From an uncultured Bacillaceae bacterium (GTDB taxonomy: Bacteria > Bacillota > Bacilli > Bacillales > Caldibacillaceae), in NCBI GenBank assembly GCA_937934645.1, contig CALGYZ010000086.1, positions 1 to 35,255 of the forward strand: a DNA stretch of 35,255 nucleotides, in the 5' to 3' direction. Positions 30,955 through 35,255 of this stretch are shown here, in pieces (position 1 is the stretch's first letter; the number at the start of each line of letters is the position of its first letter). The translations under genes were made by a program, and so were the position numbers. The notes beneath the pieces were generated by a model. The model searched no databases. It saw only the letters and a program-made list of their open reading frames with translations, and was not told where the DNA came from.

Positions 30955-31440
30955 CTAGCGGTTGTCCACTTTTTCCGGATATAAATCGTGGTTCATCAGC
31001 CGGTACTCGGCCAGTTCCTCATATTTTGTCCCGGGCCGGCCATAGTTGCAGTACGGGTCAATGGAAATTCCGCCCCGTGGCAAAAATTTCCCCCATACTT
31101 CAATGTACTTCGGATCGAGCAGTTCGATTAAATCATTCATAATGATATTGACGCAATCTTCATGGAAATCGCCGTGATTGCGGAAACTGAACAAATACAG
31201 TTTTAATGACTTGCTTTCTACTAATTTCTTATCGGGAATATAAGAAATATAGATTGTGGCAAAATCAGGTTGGTTTGTAATCGGGCACAAGCTCGTAAAT
31301 TCCGGGCAGTTGAACTTAACGAAATAGTCCCGGCCGGTATGCTTGTTTTCCACTGCTTCCAGCACTTCGGGGGCATATGAAAAAATGTACTTCGTATCCT
31401 TATTTCCGAGGGATTTGACTTCATCTTGTTTTCTTCCCAT
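30955..31440 (-). CDS. queF: NADPH-dependent 7-cyano-7-deazaguanine reductase
   Basis: A 161-residue enzyme of the short (unimodular) QueF type. Seen are the catalytic Cys in F-T-S-L-C-P-I-T-N-Q-P-D-F, the QueF motif E-S-K-S-L-K-L-Y, the S-F-R-N-H-G-D-F-H-E catalytic block and P-R-G-G-I-S-I-D-P. It reduces preQ0 to preQ1. It is first in the operon; the start ATG 31440 follows GGAGG, which is part of a hairpin at 31448-31471. Expression is controlled by the preQ1-I riboswitch. The 104-base gap to queC holds no clear terminator. Confidence 0.95.
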   Translation of the reverse strand: MGRKQDEVKSLGNKDTKYIFSYAPEVLEAVENKHTGRDYFVKFNCPEFTSLCPITNQPDFATIYISYIPDKKLVESKSLKLYLFSFRNHGDFHEDCVNIIMNDLIELLDPKYIEVWGKFLPRGGISIDPYCNYGRPGTKYEELAEYRLMNHDLYPEKVDNR

Positions 31441-31447
31441 AAAAAAA

Positions 31448-31471
31448 CCTCCTGTACTTTCCGTACGGAGG
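31448..31471 (-). promoter_or_regulatory. Hairpin covering the queF ribosome site
   Basis: CCUCC-GUAC pairs with GUAC-A-GGAGG (complement of 31463-31471 and 31448-31457) across a GGAAA loop. The GGAGG is the ribosome site, and seven U follow before the AUG. The hairpin could block translation or act as a second terminator. Confidence 0.6.
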
Positions 31472-31502
31472 AGGGTTCAAAGCTATAAAAAACGTAAGGA
31501 AA

Positions 31503-31570
31503 TAAAAAAACCATATCCTATGGATATGGCAATCCATAGTTTTTTATAGAGGGTTAGCTATGAACCTCTC
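31503..31570 (-). promoter_or_regulatory. preQ1-I riboswitch with terminator
   Basis: The aptamer on the minus strand reads GAGAGGUUCAUAGCUA, ACCCUCU and AUAAAAAACUA (31537-31570), matching the preQ1 class I pattern, with the A-rich tail folding back into the stem. A terminator follows: CCATATCC-3-GGATATGG (31511-31529) and seven U (31503-31510). When preQ1 is bound, transcription of queF-queC-transporter should stop. Confidence 0.92.
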
Positions 31571-31605
31571 CCGCTCATACGGGTTATGTAATTTTCTACA
31601 TGACA

Positions 31606-31634
31606 ATCTTACCGCTCCCACGGAAAAATGTCAA
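31606..31634 (-). promoter_or_regulatory. Sigma-A promoter of the queuosine operon
   Basis: TTGACA (31629-31634), 17 bases and TAAGAT (31606-31611) on the minus strand lie just before the preQ1 aptamer. Confidence 0.8.
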
Positions 31635-31918
31635 TCTTTTTCCAGTTTTTTCGTTCTTCTTCCGGAAAACAGCGATCCATTTGACAATTAGCGGTAAAAT
31701 CCGGCAAATTTTTAAAAGAAGCGGCATGATTTTTCTCCTTTTGGCGAAATTTGTTATTGCCACGGTAATAACGGGAAATTTCCCCTCAGGAAATGCTTGG
31801 CCGCTCTTCCGGATTCCGGCGGCTTTTGGAATGCAAAATGTTTTTTACACAGCTTTTCCCTATTTTTCTTATTTCTATTATATAATATTTAATATATATT
31901 ATTATAGGAGGATCGAAC

Positions 31919-32476
31919 GTGCAGTTTTCCAAGAAGGAGATACTTTCCATTCCGAATATTTTATCCATCGTAAGAATCTTACTATTACCCGTTTTCGTAT
32001 ATTTGTACATAAACGCCGAAACACCGGGCGATTATTATCTTGCAGCGGGGGTCATTCTTTTTTCCGCACTGACCGATTTTTTTGACGGATTGATTGCCAG
32101 ATCTCTTAACCAGATCACCGAACTCGGGAAAGCCCTTGATCCGGTGGCCGATAAGCTGCAACAGGCGGCGATTGTTTTTTGTTTAATGTTCAAATACGAT
32201 AAAATGTGGCTGCTGGTTGTTTTATTTGTGATTAAAGAATTGTTTATGGGGATTAACAGTTTGATTTTGCTGCAACGGGGAAGAAAATTGGACGGTGCTG
32301 AATGGTTCGGTAAAGTTTCCACTGCCGTTTTTTATGCGTCGATGATCATTTTAATCGCCTTTCCCGACATTGATGAACAAATTGCCGCCGCTTTAATGGC
32401 GATCACGTTTTTCTTTCTTGCACTGTCGTTTCTCTTGTATATTCCCGTTTTCGTCCGGTTGTACCGGGAATCATAA
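31919..32476 (+). CDS. CDP-alcohol phosphatidyltransferase
   Basis: A 185-residue membrane enzyme starting at GTG 31919 (AGGAGG upstream). The defining motif D-G-x2-A-R-x8-G-x3-D-x3-D is present (D-G-L-I-A-R...G-K-A-L-D-P-V-A-D-K, about residues 58-82), surrounded by about six hydrophobic segments. The N-terminus I-P-N-I-L-S-I-V-R-I-L-L-L-P is typical of PgsA-like proteins. It joins a CDP-activated lipid to an alcohol. Phosphatidylglycerophosphate synthase is likely, but a paralogue with another alcohol cannot be excluded. A TATAAT at 31881-31886 lacks a good -35; the gap at 31635-31918 holds nothing else clear. Confidence 0.85.
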   Translation: MQFSKKEILSIPNILSIVRILLLPVFVYLYINAETPGDYYLAAGVILFSALTDFFDGLIARSLNQITELGKALDPVADKLQQAAIVFCLMFKYDKMWLLVVLFVIKELFMGINSLILLQRGRKLDGAEWFGKVSTAVFYASMIILIAFPDIDEQIAAALMAITFFFLALSFLLYIPVFVRLYRES

Positions 32477-32496
32477 ATGCTTTTTCATACAACAAC

Positions 32497-32523
32497 AGGC
32501 GGTCCGGAACATCCGGACCGCCT
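32497..32523. terminator. Strong hairpin between convergent genes
   Basis: Perfect 12-base arms (AGGCGGTCCGGA at 32497-32508 and its complement at 32512-32523) with a three-base loop. No clean T-run follows on either strand, but the position between two stops suggests a shared terminator. Confidence 0.65.
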
Positions 32524-32531
32524 CATGGTTA

Positions 32532-33092
32532 TTAGCGGATCATTTTGAGCGCGCGGCTCCAATTAATCAATTGGTCGAGCATTTCATTCATGTTATTTTC
32601 GTGGTAATCCGCCGGTTTAAATACGCTCATATTTTCAAAATCGGTCATCAAGGAGAATGTGACGGCTGTTCGGACGGTTGCCACTTGCAGTTCAGCAAGA
32701 ATCAGGCGCATGTTTTCGTGGGCACGGGTGCCGCCTAATGAACCGTATCCGACAAATCCGGCTGCTTTATTGTTCACTTCCGGATTAAGGAAGTCCAGCG
32801 CGTTTTTCAATGCACCGCCGACAGCATGGTTATATTCAGGTGTCACAAACACATAACCGTCAAAGGAAGCCATTTTATCGGACCATGCCTTTACGGCTTC
32901 TTCTTCTTCCGGTGTGGCATCTGCACCTAAAAATGGAAGTTTGTAATCCTTCAAGTCAACAAGCTCGTATTCTACTGCCTCATCGTTTCTTTTCACGGCG
33001 AAATCATACATATGCTTCGCCACCGCTTCCGCGTTCCTTTCCTTCCTTACACTTCCAATGATAATGCCGATTTTAATTGGTTCTTTTGCCAT
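32532..33092 (-). CDS. NADPH-dependent FMN reductase/quinone reductase family protein
   Basis: The 186 residues from ATG 33092 (GGGGAGG upstream) form a flavodoxin-like fold: I-G-I-I-I-G-S-V-R-K-E-R-N-A (phosphate loop for FMN), T-P-E-Y-N-H-A-V-G-G-A-L-K-N-A-L-D-F-L, and V-G-Y-G-S-L-G-G-T-R-A. These enzymes use NADPH to reduce FMN, quinones, azo compounds or metals. A longer form from about 33146 would add M-G-F-F-S-K-L-F-A-K, an amphipathic start seen in some relatives, but its ribosome site is weak. The inverted repeat at 33182-33202 may regulate it. Confidence 0.85.
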   Translation of the reverse strand: MAKEPIKIGIIIGSVRKERNAEAVAKHMYDFAVKRNDEAVEYELVDLKDYKLPFLGADATPEEEEAVKAWSDKMASFDGYVFVTPEYNHAVGGALKNALDFLNPEVNNKAAGFVGYGSLGGTRAHENMRLILAELQVATVRTAVTFSLMTDFENMSVFKPADYHENNMNEMLDQLINWSRALKMIR

Positions 33093-33181
33093 TACTTTTT
33101 CCTCCCCTTTATTTTTAGCAAATAGTTTGCTGAAAAAACCCATGAACATCACATCCCGGTTTATATAGATTTAAATATTTC

Positions 33182-33202
33182 GATTTCGTATTATTTGAAA
33201 TC
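33182..33202. promoter_or_regulatory. Inverted repeat GATTTC-9-GAAATC
   Basis: Six-base perfect arms at 33182-33187 and 33197-33202 lie in the AT-rich gap before the FMN reductase gene. It could be an operator, but short repeats in AT-rich DNA can occur by chance. Confidence 0.3.
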
Positions 33203-33307
33203 TAATGATATAGTAGCATGTTTTTTTTCGAATGCAAGCAATTATAACTTTTTGTCATAAAGTTATTAAAAGTAAGCATAGGCGGCGCAATCTCCAGCAT
33301 TCACCAC

Positions 33308-33336
33308 TGGAAAAATAAAAGGTTTTTTTGTAAAAT
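33308..33336 (+). promoter_or_regulatory. Probable promoter of rlmN
   Basis: TGGAAA (33308-33313), 17 bases and TAAAAT (33331-33336) lie 34 bases before the start. Confidence 0.5.
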
Positions 33337-33369
33337 ACTAATGATAGTTACGAGAAAAGAGGGAATGCA

Positions 33370-34422
33370 ATGAAGCAGTCCATTTACGGATACACATTCG
33401 AACAATTGGAAAAATGGATGGTGGAACACAGCCAGAAAAAATTCCGGGCGCAGCAAGTCTGGGATTGGTTGTACAAAAAACGCGTTCGAGATTTCCGAGA
33501 AATGACCAATGTGAATAAAGAATGCATTGCCCTGCTTGAAGAGCATTTTGAGCTGGGGACATTGCAAGTTCAAATAAAACAGCAATCGAAAGACGGAACG
33601 GTGAAGTTTTTGTTCCGGTTAAAAGACGGAAATTTAATCGAAACGGTGCTAATGCGCCAGCACTACGGCCTTTCCGTATGTGTCACGACCCAGGTCGGCT
33701 GCAACATCGGCTGTTCGTTTTGTGCTAGCGGCCTGTTGCGGAAAAAACGCGACCTTACCGCTGGGGAGATCGTTGAACAGATTATGCAAGTCCAACGCCA
33801 TCTCGATGAGACAAATGAACGGGTCAGCCATGTCGTCGTCATGGGAATCGGCGAACCCTTTGACAACTACGGCAGCCTGGTGAATTTCCTGCGCATCATT
33901 AACCACCCGAAAGGTTTTGCGATCGGCGTAAGACATATTACCGTATCGACAAGCGGCATTGTACCGAAAATTTATGAATTCGCCGATCTTGATTTAAGGG
34001 TGAACCTGGCGATATCGCTCCACGCCCCGAACAATGAACTGCGTTCGCAAATCATGAAAATTAACCGGGCGTATCCGCTGGAAGAGTTGTTTGAAGCCGT
34101 ACACTATTATCTGGAAAAAACAAACCGCAGGGTGACCTTTGAATACATTTTGCTGGACGGCGTAAATGACGGAACCGAGGAAGCGGAACAGCTTGCCGAA
34201 CTTCTGAAGGACATCCGCCGTCTCGCTTACGTCAATTTAATCCCGTACAACCCGGTGGACGAACATATCCAATACCGGAGAAGTCCGAAACATTCCATTT
34301 TGAATTTTTATGATACGTTGAAGAAAAACGGCATCAATTGCGTCATCCGCCAGGAACTCGGCACCGATATCGATGCCGCCTGCGGACAATTGCGCAGCAA
34401 ACAACTGAAAAAGGCAGAATAA
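33370..34422 (+). CDS. rlmN: 23S rRNA (adenine-C2)-methyltransferase, RlmN family
   Basis: A 350-residue radical SAM enzyme; the ATG has AGAGGGAA upstream. The N-terminal helical domain includes F-R-A-Q-Q-V-W-D-W-L-Y. The iron-sulfur cluster motif is G-C-N-I-G-C-S-F-C-A (CX3CX2C, about 109-118), G-I-G-E-P-F-D-N-Y binds SAM, and the second catalytic Cys is in D-I-D-A-A-C-G-Q-L-R near the C-terminus. RlmN methylates A2503 of 23S rRNA and A37 of some tRNAs. The core differs a little from the main Bacillus RlmN (S-G-L-L-R-K-K-R after the cluster), so this could be a second RlmN-like copy. It lacks the features I would expect of Cfr. Confidence 0.85.
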   Translation: MKQSIYGYTFEQLEKWMVEHSQKKFRAQQVWDWLYKKRVRDFREMTNVNKECIALLEEHFELGTLQVQIKQQSKDGTVKFLFRLKDGNLIETVLMRQHYGLSVCVTTQVGCNIGCSFCASGLLRKKRDLTAGEIVEQIMQVQRHLDETNERVSHVVVMGIGEPFDNYGSLVNFLRIINHPKGFAIGVRHITVSTSGIVPKIYEFADLDLRVNLAISLHAPNNELRSQIMKINRAYPLEELFEAVHYYLEKTNRRVTFEYILLDGVNDGTEEAEQLAELLKDIRRLAYVNLIPYNPVDEHIQYRRSPKHSILNFYDTLKKNGINCVIRQELGTDIDAACGQLRSKQLKKAE

Positions 34423-34456
34423 AAAGGGCTTGCCGGAAAGGCAAAGCCCTTTTTTC
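34421..34456 (+). terminator. Intrinsic terminator of rlmN
   Basis: GGGCTT-GCC (34426-34434) pairs with GGC-A-AAGCCC (34440-34449, one bulge), followed by T-rich sequence (34450-34456); an A-run lies before it. Confidence 0.88.
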
Positions 34457-34627
34457 TTTCCAATTGTAGAAAATGTAATGTTGTGAAAACCGGATGAAAA
34501 GTTTTTCGCATGCTGTAAGAAGAATGATCCATTCAAAGGTTGATCTTTAAATATTTTTTGATTGGTTTTAATAAGTGGAACATGCCCTGAAGTTTACACA
34601 AAGTACCCTATTTCTTCAACACACTGT

Positions 34628-35255
34628 TCATTTTATCCTGGAGCACTGTTTGTCCCATAGAATCACACCGTTTGATTGTGCCAATTCCCGTGCAGATTCC
34701 GTGAAATAATTATTGGTCACGACAATTCCCCGGTCAAGCTTATAATACCGTAAACCGGCCACGACTTCCTGAATGGCCGAGTTGGATACTTTACCTGAAT
34801 AACATTTTGTTTGAATGCCGTATTTCCTGCCATTCTTTTCAGCGATAATATCGATGCCTTGATCTCCGGTAGCTTTAGTCTGACTTGTTTGATACCCCAT
34901 ATTTTCGAAGAGCTTATCTACAAATACCTCAAAATCATGTCCGCCCATCAAATCGATATCATCGATAGTTACTTGATCAACATCTTTTATTGCAGGATTT
35001 AATAACCAGGATTCAAATTCATCCATTTCATTTTTTCTAATGATGTCAGCAATCCTTCTCCGGACAAACCTGTAACAAAACAAATAATTATCGGATTCTT
35101 GAAATTTATTTAAATACATTAAATAGAAGGTAAACATACATATTTTATCTGTTGATTCAATGTCAAAGTTTTCAATTTTTACATAATGATTAATACATTC
35201 ATCACATGTTAATATTTCGACATTTGGAAAATAAAAACCGTATTGTTCATGGAAC
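34628..35255 (-). CDS. Mrr-type restriction endonuclease-like protein, 5' end outside window
   Basis: The reading frame stays open to the window edge, so at least 209 residues are present and the start lies to the right. The C-terminal 100 residues are an Mrr-like PD-(D/E)xK nuclease domain: G-H-D-F-E-V-F-V-D-K-L-F, then G-D-Q-G-I-D-I-I-A and I-Q-T-K-C-Y (catalytic D and Q-x-K), then G-I-V-V-T-N-N-Y-F-T. Upstream are a C-D-E-C pair and charged helical sequence. Such enzymes often cut modified or foreign DNA. Its base composition is clearly more AT-rich than the rest of the window, which suggests transfer. The 171-base gap to the rlmN terminator shows nothing clear. Confidence 0.8.
   Translation of the reverse strand, partial: FHEQYGFYFPNVEILTCDECINHYVKIENFDIESTDKICMFTFYLMYLNKFQESDNYLFCYRFVRRRIADIIRKNEMDEFESWLLNPAIKDVDQVTIDDIDLMGGHDFEVFVDKLFENMGYQTSQTKATGDQGIDIIAEKNGRKYGIQTKCYSGKVSNSAIQEVVAGLRYYKLDRGIVVTNNYFTESARELAQSNGVILWDKQCSRIK

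Noticed and set aside
31471..31496. A second preQ1-like aptamer on the plus strand
   Set aside because: It has AGGGTTCAAAGC and TATAAAAAAC but lacks the central ACCCTC arm, and no plus-strand gene follows closely; better read as a pairing partner of the real aptamer.
31770..31795. Short palindrome GGGAAATTTCCC and TTATTGCC/GGTAATAA repeat
   Set aside because: Too short or with too small a loop to form a stable structure, and not near a recognisable promoter.

Overview
The window looks like chromosomal DNA of a Bacillaceae species of intermediate GC (Caldibacillus/Geobacillus/Bacillus-like). Signs are strong AGGAGG ribosome sites, frequent GTG and TTG starts, many intrinsic terminators, SAM-I and preQ1-I riboswitches, and gene blocks known from Bacillus (metNPQ, pspA-ydjGHI, yhfK, queF/queC). 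The species cannot be fixed from sequence alone. No rRNA, tRNA, CRISPR array or insertion sequence was seen.

Layout. 1-1295: start of a PfkB-type sugar kinase and a decayed short-chain dehydrogenase. 1602-3622: HD-domain protein, a solute-binding-type protein without signal peptide, and a lipoprotein. 3753-7877: SAM-I-controlled operon metN-metI-metQ plus an M20 amidohydrolase, which suggests uptake and salvage of methionine or N-acylated relatives. 8081-10051: autoregulated GntR/ABC-ATPase/permease operon. 10153-10560: small lipoprotein. 10623-13683: fumarylacetoacetate-hydrolase-family enzyme followed by acetoacetyl-CoA synthetase. 13785-14804: an orphan DnaD-like replication protein. 15102-18705: envelope-stress block pspA-ydjG-ydjH-ydjI. 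18786-21759: keto-deoxygluconate permease, FadR-type regulator and Zn dehydrogenase. 21963-24977: three enzymes of catechol meta-cleavage. 25080-26700: fructosamine kinase and a YhfK-like protein. 26740-28967: a candidate structured RNA, a CBS-HEPN fusion protein and an Ntn-hydrolase. 29097-31634: small membrane protein, then the queuosine operon queF-queC-transporter behind a preQ1-I riboswitch. 31919-34456: CDP-alcohol phosphatidyltransferase, FMN reductase and RlmN. 34628-35255: AT-rich Mrr-type nuclease cut by the window end.

How the genes work together. Several blocks are small sensor-controlled metabolic modules: methionine (SAM riboswitch), queuosine (preQ1 riboswitch), aromatic ring cleavage (possible GGAAC/GTTCC operator cluster), acetoacetate activation after a fumarylacetoacetate-type hydrolase, and uptake of keto-deoxy sugar acids.

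Least explained parts: (i) the CBS-HEPN protein, with an apparent RNase-type R-x4-H motif and a roughly 210-nt structured RNA upstream; (ii) an apparent AUU start for the keto-deoxygluconate permease; (iii) an extra segment in the queF leader that is complementary to its own preQ1 aptamer.
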